Source: Gracilaria domingensis
Taxonomy: Eukaryota; Rhodophyta; Florideophyceae; Gracilariales; Gracilariaceae
Length of the DNA: 64,000 nt
Assembly (NCBI GenBank): GCA_022539475.1
Contig: VCMS01000255.1
Location: forward strand, 33,831 to 97,830
Direction: 5' to 3'
The translations under genes and the position numbers were made by a program. The notes under the pieces were generated by a model. That model worked only from the letters and a program-made list of their open reading frames with translations. It was not told the origin of the DNA and ran no database searches. Positions 42,224 through 50,969 of the stretch are shown piece after piece (the first letter of the stretch is position 1; each line of letters opens with the position of its first letter).

Positions 42224-44785
42224 TCATGACTTCTCGGGAGATCCCGTAATCTTTGCCCTTTGCACAGCATAATAAATCTCTTCCTGCGGAACAGTTAACC
42301 TGATCAGCTGGTTCGACGCAGATGACGATGCGTTCGACGTCTCGGACTCACCTTCCGCAAACCACGGGTGTCTCTTCAGCTCTGACAGTCCAATACGAGT
42401 CTTTGGATCCTTTTCACCCAGCACACCCTTTAGCAGGCTGCGCACCTTTTTCGACGTCTCGGGGTGCCGAGGAAACCTCAGCTTACGAGTACATATGGCG
42501 GTCTGAATCTCTTGGTCGTCCCGCCCCCCAAACGGCACACGCCCGTAGAGCATGAAGTACAGTACGACACCGACGGCCCACACGTCCATGGCGTAACTTT
42601 TCGGATGTGCTGGAGGCGCATCACACAGCCAGCACAACTCGGGAGCCAAGAAGGCCGGAGAGGCATCACCCAGTCTTGTCTTGACAAGAGTAGTAAGATT
42701 CTTGATCTCGGTGAAGTCGTGCGTAATGCATCCAATCGGGTTCAATTTGACTCTACCGTCCACAGACCGCAACAGGTTATCAGGTCTCACATCAGCGTGA
42801 GCAATCCGCAATCTGTGCAAATACTCCAGGCCGTTCACCACATCTCGGATGAGTTCGCGCGCCGAGTGCTCGGGGATAGGATCAACGCCCTCCAGCTTCG
42901 AGCCATCAATCAAGGTGCCCCTCGCCAAAAACTCAAACGTCAGGTAAGTGCCACCGTGCTCCTGATCCAACAAGCATTCATGATATTGCACAATATTGGG
43001 ATGTTTCAGCCGCTTTAGCACCGCAATCTCCTCCTGCGAGCGCAGCAACAACGGCACAAGCTTCCTCGGAACGTATCGAAGCGTGCAGAATGACGAGTCT
43101 GAGCGCGCAAATACAACCTTGTGACCATTGGCAGCAGGGTGACCCTTGGCGGAGCACAGCAGAACATAATTGCCGATTCCAACATGTTCCCTCAACGAGC
43201 GCCCATTGAACATGTCGTGCGACAAGGTAAACTCCTCGCGCTCCTTCTCCGGCGGAATGACCACCGACGGAGCGTTAATCCTCGCCTGCAGCGGAACAAG
43301 ACAGCTGAGCGCCTTGACCCACAGCGCAGCCTCGTCCGCGTTCGCAAACAGCAGCGAAATGCGCCGCCCCTCAATGAGGTCGACGCACAACTCTCGATCC
43401 GCACACTTGATACGCGCCACCTGATGCACCTTGACATGATTGGCAGGCACGCCAACCTTCTTACTCGTCCACATCAAGCGGTCGCACGTGGTATTCAGCC
43501 ACACGCGTCGCGCGCCAAAGCGCAAAAAGTTCTTCTTCTTGAGGGCGGCAACGCCCTCCTGCAGCAGCGCGCAGCACTCGAGCACCGACAGACTGCTGTA
43601 CGGGCGAGCGGCGAGGCTGCGCAACAGGGAGCAGTGCACGTCAATCGAAAACAGCTGCGACGGGACGTGATCATCGGCGTCCGAAAACGATCCATGGTAC
43701 AGCGGCACCGACACGGGAGGGGTGGCGCTGGGCTTGTCTGGCGACGCGGGCGACGGCGCGGGTCGCATGGGCGACGCGTTGGCAGATGGTGGATCGGCGT
43801 CCAGCTCGTGCGCCGAGTCGACGGTCAACCAGGACTGGGCGCTGAGGCGGGAGAAGTTGGAGTTTTGTCGCACAACCTCGACGGCGGACGGGGTGTTGGG
43901 CAACTGCGGTTGCTCGCTATTCTGTGAGAGCGAAGCAGGCAACGACTCTGGCAGCGAGCCACGATCGCCCTCTTCATCATCAGCATCATGGTGCTGATGC
44001 TGGTGCTCGTGCTGATGCTGGTGCTGATGCTCGCGCTGGTGCTGGTGCTGGTGCTGGTGCTGGTGCTCGCGCTCGTGCTGCTGCTCGAGCTGCTGCTCGA
44101 GCTGCTGCTCGAGCTGGTGCTCGTGCTCGTGCTGCTGCTCGTGCTGCTGCCCGTGCTCCGCATGCGGTTGCTGCTGGGGCGACGGCGACTCATCGCTGCC
44201 CGACTGCGAAAGGCGGCGCGGAGCAGGCGCGGCAAAGCTGGAGCGCAGGTTACGGAACTGCGAAGCGCGCCTGGAGCGGCGCGCGACAAGGCGGTCATCG
44301 TCCTCGTCGGTGGAGGCGTCCCTGGCGGCATCGGCGGCGGCCACGAGCGAGTGGTCGACGACGGGCACATCGCCCAGCCTCTTCCTCAGCACGCTCTTGG
44401 GCGGCGACTGGCGCTCATTGACGCCCGGCACATAAAAGTCGGCATCGGCGGAATAATCGCCGACGTCCGAATAATCGGACACGTCGCCGTCAAAGTGGCG
44501 CGGCGGCAGCGTGGGCGACGGCAGCACGGGCGGCGGCGCGGGCGCCAGCGCGGCGCGCGCGGCGGACAGCGGCGACGCCACGAGCGGCGACGACGTGGCG
44601 ACGGCGACGGGCGCGGCGTTGCTGACGGCGCTGACCATGGGCTTCGGGGCGGCGGCGGCGGCGGCTGCGGGCAGGGCGGAGGACGGGCGCGGCGATGACG
44701 ACGGCGCGGCGAGCTTGGAGGTGAGCGCGGACGGCGCGGCCGACGCCTGCGACTCCCACATACGGCGCGCCGCGTGGAAATCCAT
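42224..44785 (-). CDS. PH-domain protein kinase, probable pseudokinase
   Basis: 853 codons from ATG 44785 (MDFHAARRMWESQ). The open frame continues upstream into unrelated GC-rich sequence, which I exclude. Residues 1-400 are disordered, Ala/Pro/Ser-rich, with a His/Gln/Glu tract at about 205-268 made of HEQQ/LEQQ/HQHQ. A PH-like domain lies at about 405-495 (LKKKNFLRFGARRVWLN...LFANADEAALWVKAL). The kinase fold is at about 528-818: QEEIAVLKRLKHPNIVQYHE, HADVRPDNLL, AMDVWAVGVVLYFMLYGRVPF. Key deviations: the beta-3 Lys position reads CTLRYVPRK (Arg instead of Lys) and the DFG site reads LNPIG, with no Asp. The catalytic-loop Asp is kept (HAD). It resembles CAMKK/SnRK1-activating-like kinases but is probably catalytically weak or dead, acting as a scaffold. 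The 3' half has ordinary base composition and the 5' half is GC-rich. Confidence 0.85.
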   Translation of the reverse strand: MDFHAARRMWESQASAAPSALTSKLAAPSSSPRPSSALPAAAAAAAPKPMVSAVSNAAPVAVATSSPLVASPLSAARAALAPAPPPVLPSPTLPPRHFDGDVSDYSDVGDYSADADFYVPGVNERQSPPKSVLRKRLGDVPVVDHSLVAAADAARDASTDEDDDRLVARRSRRASQFRNLRSSFAAPAPRRLSQSGSDESPSPQQQPHAEHGQQHEQQHEHEHQLEQQLEQQLEQQHEREHQHQHQHQHQREHQHQHQHEHQHQHHDADDEEGDRGSLPESLPASLSQNSEQPQLPNTPSAVEVVRQNSNFSRLSAQSWLTVDSAHELDADPPSANASPMRPAPSPASPDKPSATPPVSVPLYHGSFSDADDHVPSQLFSIDVHCSLLRSLAARPYSSLSVLECCALLQEGVAALKKKNFLRFGARRVWLNTTCDRLMWTSKKVGVPANHVKVHQVARIKCADRELCVDLIEGRRISLLFANADEAALWVKALSCLVPLQARINAPSVVIPPEKEREEFTLSHDMFNGRSLREHVGIGNYVLLCSAKGHPAANGHKVVFARSDSSFCTLRYVPRKLVPLLLRSQEEIAVLKRLKHPNIVQYHECLLDQEHGGTYLTFEFLARGTLIDGSKLEGVDPIPEHSARELIRDVVNGLEYLHRLRIAHADVRPDNLLRSVDGRVKLNPIGCITHDFTEIKNLTTLVKTRLGDASPAFLAPELCWLCDAPPAHPKSYAMDVWAVGVVLYFMLYGRVPFGGRDDQEIQTAICTRKLRFPRHPETSKKVRSLLKGVLGEKDPKTRIGLSELKRHPWFAEGESETSNASSSASNQLIRLTVPQEEIYYAVQRAKITGSPEKS

Positions 44786-45110
44786 GGCGGGGGGGTGGGG
44801 GGAGCGGCGGGGGGGCGGTGCGCGGCGCGGCGGGGGGCGGGGGGGGGGGGGGGGGGGGACGGGGGACTGTAGGCGATGGGCGGCGCGGCGGGGGGGGGGC
44901 AAACGCAACGCAGCGGGGGGCGCTGGGCGGCACTCGCGCGAGCGGCGAAGAAGACGCGCGCGCGCGTGCAGCGCGCGCAGCAATGGCGCGTACACGCGGC
45001 GCGGTAAGCATGGCACGCAGCGCGCGCGCTGACGGCGCGCGCTGTGCAACGTGTAACGGCGCGCGGCGTTTACCAAACGGGCGCGCGCGCGCGCGCAGGC
45101 GCGCCGCGCG
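44786..45110. promoter_or_regulatory. kinase 5' region with 20-nt G run
   Basis: Contains an uninterrupted run of 20 G (44839-44858) flanked by GGGGGG and GGGGG, on the plus strand (C-rich on the kinase strand). It could fold as a G-quadruplex. The rest is GC-rich with GCGCGC words. PI31 stops at 45111, so this is all the space available for the kinase promoter and 5' UTR. Confidence 0.45.
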
Positions 45111-46136
45111 TCAGAAGAACATGTCCGGCGGGCCGCCGCCGGCGCCGCGGCCGCGCGGCGGCGGCTGCAGGCCGTGCTCGTCGTCGAAGCCGGGCGGCAG
45201 CTCGGCGTCGTTGTCGGGCTGCGGCAGGAACGGGTCGAAGCGCGCGCCGGGCGGCACGCCGGGCGGGCGCCAGCCGCGCCCGCGCCCGCGCCCAAAGTGC
45301 GCGGGCCCCATGAGGTTGCCGCCCGGCGGCTGCGGCGCGCGCGCGCCGCCGCCGCCGCCGCCCAGCGCGGGCGGCAGCCCCGGCGGCAGCAGGTCGTCCG
45401 CGCCCAGCGGCACGCCGCCCAGCGGCGGGCGCAGCGGGCGGCGCGGCGGCCCGATGCGCAGCGGGTCGTGCGCGTGCTCCGGCGGCACGCGCACGGGCAC
45501 GGGCACGGGCACGGGCACCACGACGCGCTCGGGCGCGGCGCGGCCGGCGGCGGCCGGCGCGTCTGCGTCTGCGTCTGCGGCGGCGGCGGCGGCGGCGGCC
45601 TCGTAGCCCTCCTTGGCCGAGTCCGGCACCAGCTGGTGCGCCAGCTGCACGGCGACGAGCGTGGCGAGCCGGTCCAGGTCCACGAGCGCGGCGCGCCAGT
45701 CGGCGGCGCCGGCGCGCACGTGCGCGGCGACGTCGAGCTGCAGCGAGTGCACGGCGGCGTCGGTGTCGACGGCGGTGGCGTTCCACACGAGCCTGGCGCC
45801 GACGCGCGCGCCGCGCACGTCGAACGCCATGGCGGAGCGCGCGTGGCGGTACAGCCCGCCGTACGCGCCGTGGCCCCACACGCGCGGCAGCGCGGCGCGC
45901 GGCGGCGGCGCGTCGGCGGCGGCGTCGGCGGCGCGGAAGCCGTGCGCCAGCAGCAGCGCGTGCACGGCCAGCGCGAGCGCCTCGTGGCGGTCGGCCGCCG
46001 GCAGCGCGCGCTGCGCGAGCCAGCGGCGCGCGGCCGCGGCCGCGGCGGAGCGGTCGGCGGCGCGGTCGTCGGCGGGCGCGGCGGGCGCGGCGGGCGCGGC
46101 GGGCGCGGCGGGCGGCTGCTGCGGCGGGCTGGACAT
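45111..46136 (-). CDS. PSMF1: proteasome regulator PI31 (PSMF1 family)
   Basis: 341 codons from ATG 46136 (MSSPPQQPPAAPAAP). A longer frame exists but begins at TTG. An N-terminal (A-A-P)n tract is followed by the FP domain at about 45-155 (HEALALAVHALLLAHGFRAAD, VWGHGAYGGLYRHARSAMAF). After a linker with alternating Val-Pro comes the Pro/Gly-rich PI31 tail: DDLLPPGLPPAL, GGNLMGPAHF, GVPPGARFDPF, PDNDAELPPGF and a terminal GGPPDMFF, which includes the HbYX-like proteasome-interacting end of the family. PI31 binds the 20S proteasome and aids its assembly or transport. Base composition is extremely GC-rich, like the MGDG synthase gene next door. Confidence 0.9.
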   Translation of the reverse strand: MSSPPQQPPAAPAAPAAPAAPADDRAADRSAAAAAARRWLAQRALPAADRHEALALAVHALLLAHGFRAADAAADAPPPRAALPRVWGHGAYGGLYRHARSAMAFDVRGARVGARLVWNATAVDTDAAVHSLQLDVAAHVRAGAADWRAALVDLDRLATLVAVQLAHQLVPDSAKEGYEAAAAAAAADADADAPAAAGRAAPERVVVPVPVPVPVRVPPEHAHDPLRIGPPRRPLRPPLGGVPLGADDLLPPGLPPALGGGGGGARAPQPPGGNLMGPAHFGRGRGRGWRPPGVPPGARFDPFLPQPDNDAELPPGFDDEHGLQPPPRGRGAGGGPPDMFF

Positions 46137-46381
46137 GGCGGTGAAGCGGCGGGCGCTGCCGCGGCGGCGCGCGGGCGCGGGGCGCAAGCACGGCAGCCGC
46201 TATCACCACCACGTGACCAGGTTGGAGGCGCCACGCGGCGCGCGTGGCCGCCGTGGCCGCGCCGACGACGTGGCCGCGCCGACGACGTGGCCACGCCGTT
46301 TCTGCGCAACCACAGTCTTGCTGTCGACCGCGCCGCAACCACCACCCCGACCCCCACCACTCACGACGACGGCGACGACGA

Positions 46382-46412
<31 letters not shown>

Positions 46413-46516
46413 CACCACCACCACCACCACCACCACCACCACGGCGCGCGCGCGTCACTGAGAGCCATCAACAGTGTTGATTGATTCCAGACGACGACGC
46501 GGCGGCCGCGCGCGCG
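46137..46516. repeat. trinucleotide microsatellites and duplicated 3' end of MGDG synthase
   Basis: A (GAC)n run followed by a (CAC)n run occupies about 46368-46441. A unit of about 60 bp reading GCGTCACTGAGAGCCATC-ACAGTGTTGATT...CAGACGACGACGCGGCGGCCGCG is present twice in tandem (about 46452-46510 and 46515-46570). The right copy holds the last codons and TGA of the MGDG synthase gene, so the left copy is a duplicated gene end lying just beyond the stop. Confidence 0.75.
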
Positions 46517-47769
46517 TCACTGAGAGCCATCGACAGTGTTGATTGCAGACGACGACGCGGCGGCCGCGCCGTCCAGCGCCACCAGCGGCGCAATGGCGCG
46601 CACAATGTCGTGCGTGGCGCGCGGCCGCGCCAGCCGCCGCGCGCGGCGCGCGCGCTCGGCCAGCGCGCGCGGGTCGGCCACCCAGTCGGCCACCACGGCG
46701 CCCACGCGCCGCGCGTCGCGCGCAAACGTGCCGGCGCCCGCCTCCGTCACGTAGCGCACGTTGGGCGCCTCCTGCCCGGGCAGGAAGCCGGACAGCACCA
46801 TGGGCAGCCCGCGGATGAGCGCCTCGGCGATGGTGCCGGGCCCCGCCTTGCTCACCAGCACGTCGGCCGCCGCCATCCACTCGGACATGTTGCTCACAAA
46901 GCCCACCACCGTCACGTCCAGCGGCCACGCGCGCGCCGCCAGCTGCGCGCGCAGCGCCGCGTTGCGCCCGCACACCACCACCAGCTGCGCGCCGTCGCGC
47001 CCCAGCCGCCGCGCCACCGCGTCCGCCACCGCGCGCGCGATGCGCCCCACGCCGCCCACGCCGTCGCCGCCGCCCACCACCAGCACCGTCGCCGCGTCGC
47101 GCCGCAGCGCCAGCCGCGCGCGCACCGCCGCCTTGTCGCCCGCGTCGCGCCAAAACTCCGCGCGCACCGGCAGCCCGTGCTGCCGCAGCTGCGCGGGCCG
47201 CAGCCCGCAGCGCGCCGCGATGCGCCGCACGCGCTCCGTGGGCACAAAGCACAGGTCCACCTCGCGGTGGAACCACGTCGGGTGCGCGCCGCCCAGGTCC
47301 GTGCACACCGTCACGAACGGCGGCCGCGCCGCCACCGTGCGCAGCACGCGCAGCGGGATGAACTGCGTCAGCGGGTGCACGCTCACAATCAGCTGCGGCG
47401 CAAACGCGCGCAGCGCGCGCCGAAAGTTGCCGTGGCCCACCGCGTTGGCAAACTCCTCCGTCAGACGCCGCGTCAGCGGGAAGCGCCCGTACTGCCACGC
47501 CGCGCGCCACAGCGCCGGGTTCTTCGCCAGGAACGAGTAGCCCTCGGGGAAGTTGTCGAACGGCTGCCCCACAATCTCCGTCCAAAAGTCCACAATCACG
47601 CACTCGATGCGCCCCGGGTACAGCTCCTCGAACGCCGCGCGCAGCGTGCGCCGACGCGCGGTGCCCGCCGCCCGTGTCCGAGATCAGAAACATGATGCGC
47701 ACGCGCGCATCATGTCCGCCGCCGCCGCCGCCCGACAGTTGGTAGTCGTACGCGGCGTCCAAGCCGCCG

Positions 47770-47823
<54 letters not shown>

Positions 47824-48059
47824 ACAACAGCGCCGCCGCCGCCGTCGTCGCCGACGCCGCTGTGCACGACGCGCGGCCACTCTTGGAGCGGCTCGAGCGG
47901 CGCGCGCTGCAGGCGGCACGGCGCGGCGAACAGCGACGAGCGCAGCGCCGTCGCGCGGCGCGCGGCGCGCGTGGCGCGCGCGGCGGCGCGCGCGGCGGCG
48001 CGCGCGTGCAGCGCGGGCGGCGCGGGGATGAACGCGTCGCTCGCGTCGCGGCTCGCCAT
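46517..48059 (-). CDS. MGD: monogalactosyldiacylglycerol synthase (GT28), apparent frameshift near the N-terminus
   Basis: ATG 48059 opens an Ala/Arg-rich leader (MASRDASDAFIPAPPALHA...) that looks like a plastid transit peptide, then a poly-Gly run of about 17 (GCC repeat at 47770-47824) and VRIMFLISDTGGGHRASA. At about 47648 the sense shifts by one base to TLRAAFEELYPGRIECVIVD. From there 360 codons run to 46517 with the family's hallmarks: IVSVHPLTQ, VCTDLGGAHPTWFHREVD, HGLPVRAEFW, VVGFVSNMSEWMAAADVLVSKAGPGT and LPGQEAPNV. The enzyme moves galactose from UDP-galactose to diacylglycerol to make the main thylakoid lipid. The frameshift lies right after the conserved GGGHRASA motif. It may be a sequencing error or a real lesion. 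Divergent from the YciI gene. Confidence 0.85.
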
Positions 48060-48278
48060 CAAGTCGCAGCTCGTGGCGGACGGGTCGGTGCGGTGCGCCG
48101 CGCAGGCCGCGGCGCCGCGCTGATGAGCGGCGCGCGCGCGCGCGCGCCGCGAGGCTGCGGCGCGCACAAGTGCCGCGCGCGCATTGGCCGCTTTTGGCGC
48201 GCGCTTTGGCGCGATGCTTCGCAGTTGGGGCGCCGGCCGCGCCGCGCCGCGCGCAGCTCCGCCGCGCCGCCGCGCGCC
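48060..48278. promoter_or_regulatory. 219-bp shared promoter of MGDG synthase and the YciI gene
   Basis: Only 219 bp separate the two start codons. The sequence is rich in GCGCGC and contains two TTTTGGCGCGCG/CTTTGGCGCG-type words (about 48192-48212), which are E2F-like half sites. No TATA box is evident. Confidence 0.45.
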
Positions 48279-49010
48279 ATGGCGGGCGCGTTTGTGCGCG
48301 CGTCGCCGCTGAGCCCGTCGCTTCGCGCCGTCGCCGCGCCGCCGCTGCCCGTCGCGCCGTCGCCGCGCCGCCCGCGCTCCTCCGCCGCCGCGTCTCCGCC
48401 GCCGCGCCGCGCAGTCATGTCCGCGCCCGCGCCGCTGTTTGCCGCGTTCTGCTCCGACGTGCCCGACAGCGCCGGCAAGCGCGCCGCCGCGCGCGATGCG
48501 CACGTCGAGTGGATCAAGTCGCCGCGCGTGGCCACCTTTTTCGCCGGCCCGGTCCGAGACTCGCCCCAGCTGCCGTTCAAGGGCTCGTTGATTGTGCTCG
48601 CCGCCGACGACTACGACGACGCGCGGCGCAAACTGGCGCAGGACCCGTACCAGACCACGGGCGTGTTTGCGAGCACGCAGCTCAGGGAGTGGCGCTGCGG
48701 CATGAGCAGTACGCCGTTGCCGCAGCTGCTGTTTCTGGTGTGGTGCGTTGATCGTCCAGCGAGCCTGCAGCTGCGCGCGGACACCAGGCCAAAGCACTTG
48801 CAGTGGTGGCGCGATTCGGCGCGCAAGGGCATCATTGGTCCGTTCCCGTGCGAGGGCGGCGCCAATGGCACGCTTATTGTGTGCAGCGGCGAGGACGTCG
48901 ATGAGGTGCGCCGCTGGGCCGCCACCGACCCGTACAACCAGGCCAGCTTGTTTCAGTCTGTCACCGTGTTGGCGCTCAAGAATGTCATTGACAATGTGCC
49001 CACCTCGTGA
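48279..49010 (+). CDS. tandem YciI-domain protein with probable organelle leader
   Basis: 243 codons from ATG 48279. Residues 1-45 are Ala/Pro/Arg/Ser-rich without acidic residues, as in a transit peptide, and a second ATG at 48417 precedes the domains. Two YciI/DABB-like ferredoxin folds follow in tandem: domain 1 (about 50-140; RDAHVEWIKSPRVATFFAGP, GSLIVLAADDYDDARRKLAQDPY) and domain 2 (about 147-240; RPKHLQWWRDS, GIIGPFP, GTLIVCSGEDVDEVRRWAATDPY). Each has the His and the late Asp-Pro-Tyr (DPY) typical of YciI proteins, which bind small ligands. Their activity is mostly unknown. Single YciI domains usually dimerise, so the fusion would make an internal pair. Confidence 0.82.
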   Translation: MAGAFVRASPLSPSLRAVAAPPLPVAPSPRRPRSSAAASPPPRRAVMSAPAPLFAAFCSDVPDSAGKRAAARDAHVEWIKSPRVATFFAGPVRDSPQLPFKGSLIVLAADDYDDARRKLAQDPYQTTGVFASTQLREWRCGMSSTPLPQLLFLVWCVDRPASLQLRADTRPKHLQWWRDSARKGIIGPFPCEGGANGTLIVCSGEDVDEVRRWAATDPYNQASLFQSVTVLALKNVIDNVPTS

Positions 49011-49527
49011 GCTTCGCAAGTAGCATTGTCATTGTCACAGATCATCTGTTGGTAGCTTGATATCTAAAGCAGTTTTTTCTTATCTACCCTTGTATACAAG
49101 ACTTGCAGCCTTCACACGAGTCTTCACACAACTTTTCTTTTCTTCGTTTTTTCATCCGCTAGAGTACCGCTGAGCAGCCTCAGGGTGGCTGGCTGCCCCT
49201 CATGTGTATGATACAGCACGAACAACACTACCAAGGTAGTAACTAGTAAGCTCAAGCTTCGCCCATGGGCAACTCAACAACAGTGAGCTTTTCGCCAACG
49301 TCAGTACCATGTTTTCCTTCGCTATCTTTGACGCTACGTAGCTGTATAGCCGCGCAAGGCGACGTCAGCCTCAAACCACTACAACTGCAAAGGAAGGCCA
49401 ACATGGTGATTACGGCATTCAAGCCCCCGTCTCTTCAAAAGGTACGCTTAGCACCCGTGCTCATTCTCGGCCATCCCCATCCAAATCTACTCTGCATCTT
49501 CAGCACAAACATCAACAACTCACGCCC
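49011..49527. other. intergenic and 5' leader of the lactonase-like gene
   Basis: No gene recognised. An upstream ATG at 49265 opens a 99-codon frame that overlaps the real start and lacks any domain. It could act as an upstream ORF. Confidence 0.4.
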
Positions 49528-50826
49528 ATGGCCCATTTCCCTTTGTTCATCACCGCTTTGCTAGCCCTTTGTCTGCTCTCATGTGCATCCGGACGAAAGG
49601 CACCCCCCAAAATCGATTTAGGGAGCTCCAAGATATCACGGGGCTCCTCTGAATTCGTGGGCGGTGTGTATGCCATGTCTAATGATGTTACTGAGAACAC
49701 AATTGTCACTTACGCACGTCGACCGGATGGCACCCTTCAACTGTTAGATCCCGCCGTGAAGACGGGTGGAAAAGGAGCTGTTATCAGTTTTCTCCCGGAT
49801 ACCGATACGCTTTCCTCAACCTTTGCCCTCGCTATCACGTCGGATTACAGATTTGTCCTGGCTGTCAACGCAGGCAGCAACTCTGTCTCAGTTTTCAAAG
49901 TAATGCCCGACTTCAACTTGCGTCTCGTCCATGTACAGCACATTTTCGGATTTGGACCACTCTCCATTGCAGTCTCTGGAAAATTTGTCTACGTCGCCAG
50001 CGTCGATGCAGATGGTAAATTTGACAGTCCAAAGTCTCAGGAAGGTGTCCTTTCAGGCTTCATTCTGTCCGCTTCCGGAAAACTGATCCCCCTTCCAGGC
50101 AGTCGCCGAGATCTCACTTTCCGTCCAGGAGGTATTAAGTTTTCGCCGGACCGTCGCTCTTTGGTTGTCACTTCCCTTTCCGCCAGCTTCAATGCCCTTG
50201 AGAACGGCAGTGTTGAAGAACTTGTGGTCTTCAGTGTCAATCGAAAAGGCCTTCTCAGCCGCACTCCTGTATCCAGTGCAACTTCGACGGAACTAGGCAA
50301 CGCCGAAGGCCGTAATCTTCCGGCTGCCATTGGCCTCGAAATCGTACAGTCTCAGGGCGTTCAATACGTAGTCGTGCCCGAGATACGACTTTTCGCTGGT
50401 GCTGATGGTATGGCTCCCCTTCCCCAAGCTGGTTCGGTCTCAACTTGGCGACTTGACGCTAAAGGCCGCCTTTTCCCGGTGCAGCTTGACGTTCCCACTG
50501 GACCATCAGTTACTGCAGGCCAACTGGCTCCATGCTGGGTTGAGTTTTCGGCCGATTTGAGAAACTTTTGGGTTTCTAATACGCCTTCAAACTCTGTTTC
50601 TGCATTCTCGTTCGATCGAGGGATTTCTACTCTTGAGGAAGAAGTTGCAGCATCTGGACCTGGTCCTATTGATCTTTGGAGATCCAGAGACGGCAAATTC
50701 TTGTACCAACTGTTTGAACCAGGATCTGTTGGGGCGTTCAAAGTTGGAGAGAGTGGGAGTCTAACACAAATTCAAAACTCAATGAATCTTCCCGATAGCA
50801 ACTCTCAGGGAATCGTTGCTTTTTGA
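49528..50826 (+). CDS. secreted lactonase-type seven-bladed beta-propeller
   Basis: 432 codons. MAHFPLFITALLALCLLSCASG is a signal peptide with cleavage likely near residue 22. The mature part shows repeated propeller strands: VGGVYAMSNDVTENTIVTYA, LAITSDYRFVLAVNAGSNSV, GPLSIAVSGKFVYVASVDAD, GGIKFSPDRRSLVVTS, GSVSTWRLDAKGRLFP, CWVEFSADLRNFWVSNTPSN and IDLWRSRDGKFLYQL. The phrases NSVSVF and NSVSAF close two blades. This is the pattern of the 6-phosphogluconolactonase/3-carboxymuconate cyclase superfamily. With a signal peptide it is probably extracellular or in the secretory pathway, and its substrate is unknown. Single exon. Confidence 0.78.
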   Translation: MAHFPLFITALLALCLLSCASGRKAPPKIDLGSSKISRGSSEFVGGVYAMSNDVTENTIVTYARRPDGTLQLLDPAVKTGGKGAVISFLPDTDTLSSTFALAITSDYRFVLAVNAGSNSVSVFKVMPDFNLRLVHVQHIFGFGPLSIAVSGKFVYVASVDADGKFDSPKSQEGVLSGFILSASGKLIPLPGSRRDLTFRPGGIKFSPDRRSLVVTSLSASFNALENGSVEELVVFSVNRKGLLSRTPVSSATSTELGNAEGRNLPAAIGLEIVQSQGVQYVVVPEIRLFAGADGMAPLPQAGSVSTWRLDAKGRLFPVQLDVPTGPSVTAGQLAPCWVEFSADLRNFWVSNTPSNSVSAFSFDRGISTLEEEVAASGPGPIDLWRSRDGKFLYQLFEPGSVGAFKVGESGSLTQIQNSMNLPDSNSQGIVAF

Positions 50827-50838
50827 CCTTTGACGGAC

Positions 50839-50969
50839 ACGTGGAAGAGGTCTCTTCCATGTAGGGTTTGTCCTGGAATACGTGATTCCTACTAGGAATT
50901 TCCTAGACGATAGTCCTAGTCTATTCGACAATTGACCTCACAAGAGGTCAATTGGCCTCGTGTGAGGCC
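50839..50969. repeat. array of hairpins just after the lactonase-like gene
   Basis: Thirteen nt after the stop codon, ACGTGGAAGAG (50839-50849) pairs with CTCTTCCATGT (50852-50862, one mismatch). Then TTGACCTC (50932-50939) pairs with GAGGTCAA (50944-50951), and GGCCTC (50954-50959) pairs with GAGGCC (50964-50969), each around a 4-nt loop. A CTAGGAATTTCCTAG-like word (about 50892-50906) lies between. It may serve as a 3' processing structure or be a transposon relic. Confidence 0.65.

Noticed and set aside
43990-44160. Tandem CTGGTG/GCTCGT words as an independent repeat or CRISPR-like array
   Set aside because: They are the codons of the His/Gln/Glu tract of the kinase, with no spacers.
44786-46360. 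N-terminal extension of the kinase ORF to 1378 codons
   Set aside because: It overlaps PI31 on the same strand in another frame. The kinase start at 44785 gives a sensible protein.
45174-46484. 436-codon plus-strand ORF opposite PI31
   Set aside because: It is the complement of the PI31 gene in GC-rich DNA; the minus frame has clear PI31 features and this one has none.
46481-47695. 404-codon plus-strand ORF opposite MGDG synthase
   Set aside because: Shadow of the GT28 gene; Arg/His-rich with no motifs.
46455-49019. 854-codon minus-strand ORF spanning MGDG synthase and the YciI gene
   Set aside because: Only its middle (leader and GGGHRASA) is real; the rest is out of frame or antisense and stays open because of GC content.
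49265-49564. 99-codon ORF overlapping the lactonase-like start
   Set aside because: No domain; at most an upstream ORF.
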